From Pseudoxanthomonas sp. YR558 (GTDB lineage: Bacteria > Pseudomonadota > Gammaproteobacteria > Xanthomonadales > Xanthomonadaceae), in NCBI RefSeq assembly GCF_900116385.1, contig NZ_FPCI01000002.1, positions 1,116,001 to 1,180,000 of the forward strand: a stretch of 64,000 nt of DNA, given 5' to 3'. Shown here piece after piece: positions 48,531-56,769 of this stretch. The first letter of the stretch is position 1, and each line of letters opens with the position of its first letter. The position numbers were made by a program, and so were the translations under genes. The notes under the pieces were generated by a model that had not been told where the DNA came from, searched no databases, and saw nothing but the letters and a program-made list of their open reading frames with translations.

Positions 48531-49567
48531 GCCATGGCCTCCTTGTGCGCCATCCACGGCTGCGCCATCGGCGTGCGCCGGGCATAGGCGGTCTCGATGA
48601 CGGCGAGCGCACGCAGGGCGGATTCGCCGGTCACGAACGGCGCCCGCCGTTCGCGGACCGCACCGATGAAGTCTTCCAGCTGCAGGCGGTAGTGGCTACG
48701 CGCGTCCCAATGCCGGGCGCATGGGATCTGCATCTCCATCGGCCCGCGGCGCGTGTTCCTGTGCAGGGTCAGCATGCGCGGTTCGGAGGTCGAAGCTTCG
48801 AGCGTGCCGCGCTCACCGACGACCCGGATGCTGCGGCGCAGGCGGTGCGACCAGCTGAATTCCAGGCGCGCCGGCACCGGACGCCCGCCGATCTGCAGGG
48901 TGCCGGTGAGCTTCGCGTTGCTCTCGAAGCCACCGAACGCATCGTCCTCGTAGGCGATGTGGTCGAGATCGCCGAACAGCCACAGCATCCGATCGAGCAG
49001 ATGCACACCGGTATCGAAGAGGACGCCGCCGCCGGTCGCGCTGCGGTCGAAGTAGCTGTTGCTCGCCATGGGCCAGTCCAACAGCGCGCCGTCCTCGACG
49101 ATCACCTCGCGGACCTCGCCGATCTCGCCGTCGTCCACCAGGTCGGCCAGCCAGCGGTTGTGCGGGAAGAACCGCATCATCAGCGCGACCGCCAACACGC
49201 GGTCGGTCCGGCGCGCGGCATCGACCATCCTCTGGCCGTCGGCGACGGTGATCGCCAGCGGCTTCTCGCACAGTACGTCGATGCCCATCTCCATCAACTG
49301 GAGGGCGACGGGCGCATGGAAGCGCGGCGGAACGGCGACGATGGCGGCGTCGACCTTGCCGGCCAGGTCGGCGAGCTCGGTGGTGATCTCCGCATCGAGG
49401 CCGCTGGTGAGCGCGGTCCGCGTCGCATTGCTGCGCTCGCGGTCGCACAGCACGGTGACTTCGACGCGACGGTCCGCGGTGATGACCGGCAGATGCGCCT
49501 CGCGGGTGATCGCGCCACAGCCGACAATGCCCAGCCGCACGGGCCGGTTCGAATCGAGATTCGTCAA
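48527..49567 (-). CDS. Gfo/Idh/MocA family oxidoreductase
   Basis: A 346-residue NAD(P)-dependent dehydrogenase for sugars or sugar-like molecules. N-terminal Rossmann loop GIVGCGAITREAH, then the EKPLA motif (CEKPLAIT) with the family lysine, and a C-terminal alpha/beta domain. Coupled by a 4-nt overlap to the epimerase gene, so the pair probably modifies the same sugar or nucleotide sugar. Exact substrate not readable. Confidence 0.9.
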   Translation of the reverse strand: MTNLDSNRPVRLGIVGCGAITREAHLPVITADRRVEVTVLCDRERSNATRTALTSGLDAEITTELADLAGKVDAAIVAVPPRFHAPVALQLMEMGIDVLCEKPLAITVADGQRMVDAARRTDRVLAVALMMRFFPHNRWLADLVDDGEIGEVREVIVEDGALLDWPMASNSYFDRSATGGGVLFDTGVHLLDRMLWLFGDLDHIAYEDDAFGGFESNAKLTGTLQIGGRPVPARLEFSWSHRLRRSIRVVGERGTLEASTSEPRMLTLHRNTRRGPMEMQIPCARHWDARSHYRLQLEDFIGAVRERRAPFVTGESALRALAVIETAYARRTPMAQPWMAHKEAMA

Positions 49568-49643
49568 GGTTCCTTCCCCCTATCCACACATCCGATACGG
49601 GAATAGGGGGGCAAAGCGGCCATGGGCCGTAGGCGTGGCGCCT

Positions 49644-50540
49644 TCAACCGCCCAGCTTGATCTCCAGCTTCGCCCGCATCTGCCGGCGGAACGTGTTGGC
49701 CAGCGTGGCGAAGCCAGCGCCGGTAGGGTGCATCTCGTCGAGCCACTGGTCGCTGCGGGTCAGCACGCCGCGCAGGTCGACGAAGTCGAAGACCTTGCCG
49801 GTGGTGCGGTCGTCGCGCAGCGGCACCAGCACGCGGTCGACGAAGCCGTCGATCAGCAGACGGGCGAACTCGCGCTGTTGTTCGATGCGCGGCAGCACAT
49901 GCGCGACCTTGTTGCCGATCCACGGGCCCACGCCTTTCTTCAGCAGCGCGGCGGCCCCCAGGTTGCCTAGGGTCAGCTGCGCCGCGCGGCCCAGCTCGCG
50001 TGGGTAGTCGTAGGTGTGCGCCAGGATGGGCGTGTGCGGACGAATGGCCTGGAAGGCGGTGACGAAGGCGCGATAGCGGTCCAGCACCTCGGCGTAGCGG
50101 CCCGTGTCCACGACGCGCTGGAACGCCGCCGTGGGGCTCATTGGCGACGCGCCGCGGAATGTCGTCTGCAGGAAGGTATCGACGAAGTCATTGCCGCCGG
50201 CGCTGATCAACACCAGGTCGAATGCAAAGCCGCGGTACCACGAGGACAGATCGCGGATGCCGCGCGTGGTGAACATGTCGACCGCCAGGTCACCGCTGTC
50301 CTCGGTACGGAAGAACAGACCGCCCGCGCCGAACAGCGGCACGCCCTTCTTTTCGTCCTCGGGCGCGGGGTACACCAGCCAGTCCAGCAGGTTCATCGAC
50401 AACGGCGTCGAGAACCACGAGTCACCCTCGCAGAACACGATCGGCGTGGAGGCGAAGGCCTCCGGCTTGCGGGCGAGCGCCCGGTACAACGTGCGGAACT
50501 CACCGCGGCGGGTGGTCATCAATGACTGCGAAGCGGGCAT
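49644..50540 (-). CDS. SGNH/GDSL-type hydrolase
   Basis: A 298-residue serine hydrolase. The SGNH blocks are visible: GDSWFS with nucleophile S41, SAGGNDF with N117, and DEMH with D268 and H271. No signal peptide or membrane helix is present, so it looks cytosolic. ATG 50540 has GGAG 8 nt upstream (an ATG seven codons later is also possible). It lies 76 nt upstream of the Gfo/Idh gene on the same strand; a role in deacylating a sugar or lipid intermediate with those two enzymes is possible but unproven. Confidence 0.87.
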   Translation of the reverse strand: MPASQSLMTTRRGEFRTLYRALARKPEAFASTPIVFCEGDSWFSTPLSMNLLDWLVYPAPEDEKKGVPLFGAGGLFFRTEDSGDLAVDMFTTRGIRDLSSWYRGFAFDLVLISAGGNDFVDTFLQTTFRGASPMSPTAAFQRVVDTGRYAEVLDRYRAFVTAFQAIRPHTPILAHTYDYPRELGRAAQLTLGNLGAAALLKKGVGPWIGNKVAHVLPRIEQQREFARLLIDGFVDRVLVPLRDDRTTGKVFDFVDLRGVLTRSDQWLDEMHPTGAGFATLANTFRRQMRAKLEIKLGG

Positions 50541-51045
50541 TGTGTTTCTCCATGGGGCAGGGGTCCCCTGAGGGACCAACGCACGCGGTGGGCCAGGGCG
50601 GCCGTCACGCGCTGCAGACGACACCGCGCGCGTCGATACTGACGTGGTGCGGGTGACGACTCATCCCACAGAAGCGGCGTGCGAGGCTTCGGCACTTGAA
50701 GCGACAAGCGTATCTGGCTCGTGCGCGACATTCTCGTGTCGCCGGCGAAACGCTGAAGGTCGCACGCGCGTCTTTTTCGCTGACGTGTCAGAGGCCGAAT
50801 CTCGCCTGCGAATCTTCCAGAATCGATGACGAGCCCCCGAGGGTCGCGCATGACACGCGGGGTGCGGCGCATGAGGTGGGAGGTGTCGAAGGCCGGCCTA
50901 TCGGCGCCGTGTTCCGGGCGCGCGCGGCCTCCGTCGTCCCGGCCATACCGAGCGTTCACAGGAAGTCACAACGACTTCCGGCAGGGGTTTGCCGACCGGG
51001 GCGGTGCTATCTAGTCGGTTTCCTGACACCGCTGGGGAGCACCGC
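50541..51045. other. 505-nt intergenic region, no convincing gene
   Basis: It lies between divergent genes (SGNH hydrolase, minus; Tat-exported epimerase-like, plus). Open frames here are Arg-rich and lack domain-like patterns or ribosome-binding sites. Visible structure: GGTCCC-CTGA-GGGACC (50562-50577) in the SGNH leader, CTGAC-GT-GTCAG (50780-50791), and GGAAGTC-N5-GACTTCC (50961-50979). Promoters for both genes are expected here, but no convincing -35/-10 pair was found. Confidence 0.5.
50961..50979. promoter_or_regulatory. operator-like inverted repeat GGAAGTC-N5-GACTTCC
   Basis: A perfect 7-5-7 palindrome 67 bp upstream of the Tat-exported epimerase-like gene. Size and symmetry suit a dimeric regulator; no regulator gene is adjacent. 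Confidence 0.5.
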
Positions 51046-52188
51046 ATGACCACCCGTCGTGACCTGTTCAAGCTGGGCGCGCTGGCCGCTGCCGCGGCCG
51101 CGTTGCCGTCGTTCGCCTCCGCCGCCAGCGAGGCCAAGCCCGTGGGCAAGGCGGCCAAGCCGCTGAATATCCTGATCCTCGGTGGCACCGGCTTCACCGG
51201 ACCGTTCCAGGTCGAGTACGCGCTCAAGCGCGGGCACAAGGTCACGCTGTTCAACCGCGGCAAGCGCCCGTCGCCGGAGTGGCCGTCGGCCGTCGAGCAG
51301 TTGCACGGCGACCGCAACACCGGCGACCTCGCCGCGCTGAAGGGCCGCAAGTGGGACGTGTGCATCGACAACCCCACCAGCCTGCCGTTCTGGGTGCGCG
51401 ATGCCGGCCAGGTGCTGAAGGGCAACGTGGGCCACTACCTCTTCATCTCCACCATCTCGGTGTATGCCGACGGCAGCAAGCCGGGCATCAACGAGGCCTC
51501 GCCGCTGGCGCAGTACAAGGGCAAGGATGCGATGGCCGAAACGCAGCAGACGCTGCGCGCCGACATCGAGAACCTCTATGGCCCGCTGAAGGCGCTGAGC
51601 GAAGCCGAAGCGCACAAGCAGTTCGGCAAGAACGTCACCATCGTGCGGCCCGGTTACATCGTCGGCCCGCGCGACGAGACCGACCGTTTCACCTACTGGC
51701 CGCATCGCGTGGCGCAAGGCGGCGAGATCCTGGTGCCGGGCGATGGCCAGGACCCCATCCAGATCATCGACGGCCGCGACCTGGGCGAATGGATGATCCG
51801 TTTGGCCGAGGCGCGCACGCTGGGCACCTTCAACGCCTGCGGCCCGGACTATTCGCTGTCGATGGACGCCATGCTCTACGGCTGCCAGGCCGTCACCGGC
51901 GGCGGCATGACGCTGACCCACGTGCCGCCCGCGTTCCTTGACGAGCAGCAGGTCGGCCTGCCGATCTGGGTGCCGTCGAAGGACAACCCGTACGCGGGCT
52001 ACGGCGCGGTCAGCAACCAGCGCGCGGTCGCCGCGGGGCTCACGTTCCGTCCGCTCGCCACCACGGTGGAAGACCTGCTGGCGTGGTTCCGCAGCCTGCC
52101 GGCCGAACGCCAGGCGAAGCTGGGTGCGGGCATCCCGCGCGAGAAGGAAGCCGAACTGCTGAAGGCGTGGCACGCGCGCAAGGGCTGA
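51046..52188 (+). CDS. Tat-exported NAD(P)-binding epimerase-like protein
   Basis: A 380-residue protein. The N-terminus is a twin-arginine signal (TTRRDLFKLGALAAAAAALPSFASAA, R4-R5) followed at once by a Rossmann loop ILGGTGFTGP. The catalytic tyrosine region of extended SDRs is weak: YGPLKALSEAEA gives a Y-x3-K (Y..LK) candidate. It resembles atypical epimerases/isoflavone-reductase-like proteins. Export of a folded, cofactor-loaded Rossmann enzyme through Tat is plausible. GGGGAGC precedes the ATG. Substrate unknown. Confidence 0.85.
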   Translation: MTTRRDLFKLGALAAAAAALPSFASAASEAKPVGKAAKPLNILILGGTGFTGPFQVEYALKRGHKVTLFNRGKRPSPEWPSAVEQLHGDRNTGDLAALKGRKWDVCIDNPTSLPFWVRDAGQVLKGNVGHYLFISTISVYADGSKPGINEASPLAQYKGKDAMAETQQTLRADIENLYGPLKALSEAEAHKQFGKNVTIVRPGYIVGPRDETDRFTYWPHRVAQGGEILVPGDGQDPIQIIDGRDLGEWMIRLAEARTLGTFNACGPDYSLSMDAMLYGCQAVTGGGMTLTHVPPAFLDEQQVGLPIWVPSKDNPYAGYGAVSNQRAVAAGLTFRPLATTVEDLLAWFRSLPAERQAKLGAGIPREKEAELLKAWHARKG

Positions 52189-52201
52189 GGCTTGCGCGCT
52201 G

Positions 52202-53230
52202 TCAGGGCGATCCGCACTCCTGGCGCTCCACGTCGCGGGTATGTCCGAACACCGCGCCACGCACGTTCGCGGGGAGTGCCGGCTGCGCGCGCAGGTGGTC
52301 CGCCGCCTGCGCCCGCGCACGAGCCAGGGAGGCGGCGTCCAGATCCTGCTCCAGATTGCGCACGGTCTGGTCGATGAAAGACCGCGGCGTAGCGAAGCGC
52401 ACTTCATCGCGCATCAGCGACTGCGCATACAGATAGAGCGCGAGGGCCTGCGATCGGTCGGGTGTCACCGCCTGCGCCAGCAGGTGGCGTCGGCCGGGTT
52501 GTGCGGGATTGTGGGCCGCGGCAAGCGCGAGGACCGTGGGCAGGTCGCCTTTGGCGATCGCGCGCTTTGCGAGGGTTTCCGCTTCGCGCTGGTAGACGCG
52601 CAGGTTGTCCAGGTTTTCCAGCGTTTCGTTCATGCGGAATGCGTTGCCGACCGCGTAGTGGCGCATCGCCACGACGTTGCCGCCTAGCGCCGCGGTGCGC
52701 CAGTACTGCAGGCGTTGGCGAGCACTGATCGCAGGCACGCCTTCGCAATGCGCGCTTTCCTCCAGCACGCGTTCTGCACCTGCAGCCACCGCCTGTTGCG
52801 TCTGGCGAATCGTAGCCTGCAGTTCGGGGGTCATCCTGGTGCCGGGTGGCAGGCGGACGTTCGTCGACCTCATGGCCTCCGAGACGCTGGACAACTGCAT
52901 TGCGATGCGGTCGCAGTACTCCATCTCGGCCGCGAGCCTGCAAGCGGCATCCGGCTCGCCCGCATCCGCGCGTGCGCGCAGGTCGGGCAGTACGTCGCGC
53001 AAAGGCCGTGCGGCGTCGGGCAACGGTCGGTTGGTCGGCCGTGATCCTGCATTCACGGGGCGCGAGGGCGGAGCCAATTCAGTGCGTGCGGCATCCCGCG
53101 CGGGTGAATCCGCTCCTTCCGACGTCACGGTTGTCGGGCCCTGGGTGCGCCCCAGCCACCAGCCCAGTCCACCCACGGCGAATACCAGCAACAGTGCGGA
53201 GAACCCGCGGTACGCGCGCGATACAGGCAT
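52202..53230 (-). CDS. membrane-anchored hypothetical protein, periplasmic helical domain
   Basis: A 342-residue protein not recognised. A single N-terminal helix (residues 8-26, FSALLLVFAVGGLGWWLG) anchors a long periplasmic part: a Ser/Pro/Thr-rich linker, then mostly helices with scattered Cys (four or more, EMEYCDRI, SAHCEGV). Helical repeats of the form ALYLYAQSLM recall Sel1/TPR-like solenoids but no repeat consensus is clear. ATG 53230 has GGGAG nearby. It lies 75 nt downstream of the DUF1501 gene on the same strand with a hairpin in the gap. Confidence 0.75.
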   Translation of the reverse strand: MPVSRAYRGFSALLLVFAVGGLGWWLGRTQGPTTVTSEGADSPARDAARTELAPPSRPVNAGSRPTNRPLPDAARPLRDVLPDLRARADAGEPDAACRLAAEMEYCDRIAMQLSSVSEAMRSTNVRLPPGTRMTPELQATIRQTQQAVAAGAERVLEESAHCEGVPAISARQRLQYWRTAALGGNVVAMRHYAVGNAFRMNETLENLDNLRVYQREAETLAKRAIAKGDLPTVLALAAAHNPAQPGRRHLLAQAVTPDRSQALALYLYAQSLMRDEVRFATPRSFIDQTVRNLEQDLDAASLARARAQAADHLRAQPALPANVRGAVFGHTRDVERQECGSP

Positions 53231-53249
53231 CCTTGTGATCTCCCGGCAT

Positions 53250-53276
53250 CCATGGCGAGCGTCTAGCTCACCATGG
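53250..53276 (-). other. hairpin between DUF1501 gene and hypothetical gene
   Basis: On the minus strand CCATGGTGAGC and GCTCGCCATGG form an 11-bp stem (one G-U pair) around TAGAC, 19 nt before the start codon of the downstream hypothetical gene. No T-run follows; it may be a weak terminator or a translation-control element. Confidence 0.45.
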
Positions 53277-53305
53277 CGATGCGCCGAGGGCAAGCCGCCT
53301 TCGGA

Positions 53306-54787
53306 TCAACGCTCCCGGCGCACCAGCATGCGATCCACCGGACCGCGACGCTGCCAGTCGGGCACGACGCGTTCGGCGGTGGCGCTGTCCGAGGGTGTCG
53401 CGGTCGCCGCGCCCGGCACGACCAGCGAAGGAATCGATGCCGTGACGGCGGCCTCTTCCAGCTTCGGCGCGAGGTCGGTGCCCTGCACGAGCCCCAACGG
53501 CGCGTAGCCGGCGTAACCCGGGAATACCTGGCTGAGATTGGCGTTGCCCATCCGGCGGATCAGGATTTCCGAGAGCACGCGGCGGTAGTCGGTGGTCACC
53601 GGCACGTCGCCGAACGTGGGCGAGAGTGTTTCCGGATTCAGGCCGGGCCAACTGCCGTAGAAGCGACGGCCGTTGACCGCGCCGCCCAGCACCAGCATCG
53701 GATTGCCATAACCATGATCGGTGCCGCCATTGGCGTTCGCGCGCACGCGGCGGCCGAATTCGGACTGCACCACCACGGTCACCCGCGCCATTTCGCCGGT
53801 GCCGTTGAGTTCGGCGTAGAACGCGGCCAGCGCGGCGGACAGTTCGTTGATCTTGTTCTGGTAGTAGTTGTAGCCGCTGCCGGCGGTGCCTTGGCCTTCG
53901 TGCGTGTCCCAGCCGCCGAGATCGAGCGTGGCGTAGCGCAGGCCCAAATCGAAGCGGATCGATTGCGCGATGGTCCACAACTGCTGGGCGAAGTTGCCGG
54001 TCGGCCAACTCGCCGGCAGGCTGGCGTAACCCTGCTGGCCGATCAGGCGCAGTGCGCCATCGGCGCGACGGCCGGCAGTCTCGAGCCCAGTCTGGCCGTT
54101 CCACAACGCCCCCACGGTTTCGGCCACGCCGCGCAGCCCGGCGGGCGAATCCGACCGCGTACGCTGCCAGCTCCACGCCGTGGTGTTGAGCGAGAAGTCG
54201 GAGGGGCTGCTCATCGTCATCGCATCTACGGCGCCCATCAATCCGGCGGGTTGTGTGCCGCTGATGCCGAGAGCGGGCAAGGTGCCGGTGCCGTTCGGTC
54301 GCGTTTCCCACGCGCGGGTCATCCAACCGGTGGGTGAGCCGTACTTCCCAGGCGTGCCCAGGTCGATGTACAGCTGCGCATCGAAATGGCTGCGGGTCAC
54401 CGTGGTCGCCATGCCGCAGGCGTGCACGATGGCGAGCTTGCCGTCGTTCCACAGATCCCGCAGGCCCGTGGCCGAGGGGTGCAGGCCGAAGCCGGTGTCC
54501 GCACCGCCGGACAGCGTGAGCGGCAACGCGCCATAGGCGCCGCTGGTCTCGATCTTCAGGCTCGGTCGTGCTTCCTCATAGAAGCCGCGGTCCACGCCGC
54601 CCGTGGGCACGACCAGGTTCAGCCCATCCAGGCCGCCGCGCAGAAACAGGTGCACGACGGTGTCGTAGCTGTTCACAGCGGCTTCCACAGGGTCGGCGAA
54701 CATCAGCGTCCCGCCCGTGGCGCTGACGATGGCGGCGCTGCTGCAGCCTTTGACGAATTCGCGTCGGGTCAGTTTGAAATCGCGCAT
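53306..54787 (-). CDS. DUF1501 protein with Tat signal
   Basis: A 493-residue protein of the DUF1501 family (alkaline-phosphatase/sulfatase-like fold). A twin-arginine signal, LTRREFVKG (R8-R9), opens the protein. Family motifs: VHLFLRGGLDGLN, RSHFDAQ, LGGWDTHEGQ, VVQSEFGRRV and GTDHGYGNPMLVLGG, which carry the presumed metal-site Asp and His residues. The function of the family is not established. It lies 9 nt downstream of the DUF1800 gene, the usual partner. Confidence 0.92.
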   Translation of the reverse strand: MRDFKLTRREFVKGCSSAAIVSATGGTLMFADPVEAAVNSYDTVVHLFLRGGLDGLNLVVPTGGVDRGFYEEARPSLKIETSGAYGALPLTLSGGADTGFGLHPSATGLRDLWNDGKLAIVHACGMATTVTRSHFDAQLYIDLGTPGKYGSPTGWMTRAWETRPNGTGTLPALGISGTQPAGLMGAVDAMTMSSPSDFSLNTTAWSWQRTRSDSPAGLRGVAETVGALWNGQTGLETAGRRADGALRLIGQQGYASLPASWPTGNFAQQLWTIAQSIRFDLGLRYATLDLGGWDTHEGQGTAGSGYNYYQNKINELSAALAAFYAELNGTGEMARVTVVVQSEFGRRVRANANGGTDHGYGNPMLVLGGAVNGRRFYGSWPGLNPETLSPTFGDVPVTTDYRRVLSEILIRRMGNANLSQVFPGYAGYAPLGLVQGTDLAPKLEEAAVTASIPSLVVPGAATATPSDSATAERVVPDWQRRGPVDRMLVRRER

Positions 54788-54796
54788 GGCGGGCCC

Positions 54797-56671
54797 TCAG
54801 CGGCTCATGAATTCGGGAGTCATCAGGATCAGCGCCACCAGGCCGCGCAGGCGCTCGTGGTTGTAGTGGCGCTTCAGATCGCTGCCTTGCCACGTGTTGG
54901 TGTCGGTGATGACGTAGGTATTCGCGTCGCCGTTCTGCGCCATGAACGCCACCAGCGCTTGCTTGCGCGCTGCTTCCGGCTGATAGCCCAGCAGGCGCGT
55001 GCACCACCACGTCACCAGGTTGGTAGCCGTCCAGTTGGCGACCGGCACGTTGGCGCGGGTGGTGTCGACCACCGGATGCAACGGCACTTCGCCGTCCTTG
55101 CTTTCAGTGAGCCAGCCGAGCACGCGCCAGGTCATCGCGAAGGAGTTGGAACCCGACCACGCCAGCCCGGTATCGGGATACCCGTTCGGCGCCGGCCAGT
55201 TGTACGGCGCATGGCCGGTGAAGCCGTACAGCCACATGAAGTCGTTGCTGCGGCTGTGGTCCAGTCGCAGCGTCCAGTCGCCGCCCAACGTGCGCATCGC
55301 GGCCACGGACGCATCGAACGGACGGCGGTTCTTCTGGCCGAAACTGTTGATGAAGTCGTCGGAGTTCAGGATGTGGCGCATCACCAGTTCGATCTGGTTG
55401 GGCGCCTGCCAGTTCGCACGGAAGATCGCCGCGGCGCTGTCGATCAGCGCTTGCTTGGGCGTGTCGTTGACGAAGCGGCGGATCAGCTTCTTGCAGATGA
55501 ACTTGGCCACGCGCGGATGGCTGGCCAAGCGGTTCAGCACGTCGCGGCCGTCCTTCATCGCCGGCTGTTCGGGGTAGATCAGCATGCCGAGCAGGAACTT
55601 CGGGCCGGCGTCGTGCCAGGACTGGCGATAGACGAAGGTGCCGTCGTTCTCGCTGGGGAACTGCCAGTGCGCGTTCTTCGCCGACCAGCCGGTGAAGGCG
55701 GCCGAGGTCTCGTACACGTCGATGTCGGTGTAGCCGATCGGATACGCCGGGTCCTCGGGGCAGGGCGGGACCTGGAACGGGTCCATGAAGCCCAGATAGT
55801 TCTCCGCACCGAAGGTATGCAGCTCGAGCAGTTCGCGGGCGAAATTCTCGTTCGGGCCCGAGCGCGAATTGCTGATGTTGTCCAGGTAGTACAGCATCGC
55901 CGTGCTCTGGGCCACGCCTTCCAGCATCGTGCGGAAGTTGCCCTTGGCGTTGGCGCGGATCACGTCGCGGTCGTAGTGGACGAACACCGGGCCGACGCTG
56001 AAGTCCGTGCCCAGCACATTGAAGTGGTCGTGCCAGAAGTTCACCAGCACCTCGCGCAACTGCCGGCGCGAGTACACCGCGCGCACGAAGGCTGCGCGCT
56101 GCACCTCGTTGGCGGGGCGCATGCGCGTGTTGTACTCGGGGTCGGGCACCACGTGGTCGGCCCACAGCTGGCTCAGCGACTTGTTGAGCGTGGTGTAGCC
56201 GCCTGCTGTGAGGCGATTGGTGACCGCGCTGTCGTCGATGGCATCCCAGTTGAGCTGCCAGTCCACGTAGTTGGCCAGGCGCTGACGGTCGGTGCTGCCC
56301 AGCGCATTGAACTCGGCGATGGTCGTGGCGGTGGCGCCGTAGCTGAGGTTGTTCAGCGCCTGCACCGCGAACGGCGGGCGCGCCAGGGTCAATAACCGCG
56401 GCGTGGTCTGGCCGGCAGCCACGCGGCCACCGCCATCCACGGTGGCGGGAGCCTCCGGGGCAGGTGAGGTGTCCTTGGGGCTGGGTTGTTCGCCGCCTTT
56501 CCAGCCGTACAGGCGGTTCAGGCGCTGGCGGACCTGCGTGCCCAGGTCGGCCGCGGGTCGTAGCGAAGGCGTATCGATATCCGCTTCACGGCGGACGACC
56601 GGACCGGCGGCGGTCCGGCGGATCGGTCCACGCGCAGCGAACCGGCGCCACGGCAGGGTATAGCGCGCCAT
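54797..56671 (-). CDS. DUF1800 domain protein
   Basis: A 624-residue protein of the DUF1800 family. Typical blocks are NFWHDHFNVLG (WHDHF 213-217), NENFARELLELHTFG (274-288), VLNRLASHPRVAKFICKKLIRRFV and the C-terminal RLRGLVALILMTPEFM. The biochemical role is unknown. The N-terminus (RYTLPWRRFAARGPIRR) is basic and has no hydrophobic signal, in contrast to the Tat-signal DUF1501 partner encoded 9 nt downstream. The ATG at 56671 is the only sensible start seen. Confidence 0.92.
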   Translation of the reverse strand: MARYTLPWRRFAARGPIRRTAAGPVVRREADIDTPSLRPAADLGTQVRQRLNRLYGWKGGEQPSPKDTSPAPEAPATVDGGGRVAAGQTTPRLLTLARPPFAVQALNNLSYGATATTIAEFNALGSTDRQRLANYVDWQLNWDAIDDSAVTNRLTAGGYTTLNKSLSQLWADHVVPDPEYNTRMRPANEVQRAAFVRAVYSRRQLREVLVNFWHDHFNVLGTDFSVGPVFVHYDRDVIRANAKGNFRTMLEGVAQSTAMLYYLDNISNSRSGPNENFARELLELHTFGAENYLGFMDPFQVPPCPEDPAYPIGYTDIDVYETSAAFTGWSAKNAHWQFPSENDGTFVYRQSWHDAGPKFLLGMLIYPEQPAMKDGRDVLNRLASHPRVAKFICKKLIRRFVNDTPKQALIDSAAAIFRANWQAPNQIELVMRHILNSDDFINSFGQKNRRPFDASVAAMRTLGGDWTLRLDHSRSNDFMWLYGFTGHAPYNWPAPNGYPDTGLAWSGSNSFAMTWRVLGWLTESKDGEVPLHPVVDTTRANVPVANWTATNLVTWWCTRLLGYQPEAARKQALVAFMAQNGDANTYVITDTNTWQGSDLKRHYNHERLRGLVALILMTPEFMSR

Positions 56672-56769
56672 GCGGTGTTTCCCACAGTCCCCAGAATGCC
56701 GGGAGTATTGGCCAAGTCGCGCGCGGCGTATGCGACCGTGCGCACAGCCCGGTTACACGGAAAGCGCCT

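Noticed and set aside
50519..50959. 146-codon minus-strand open frame in the gap before the SGNH gene
   Set aside because: Arg-rich with no fold-like pattern and no ribosome-binding site; it overlaps the SGNH gene start region.
54386..56395. 669-codon plus-strand open frame opposite the DUF1501/DUF1800 genes
   Set aside because: No signature motifs; the minus-strand proteins match well-known families over their full length.
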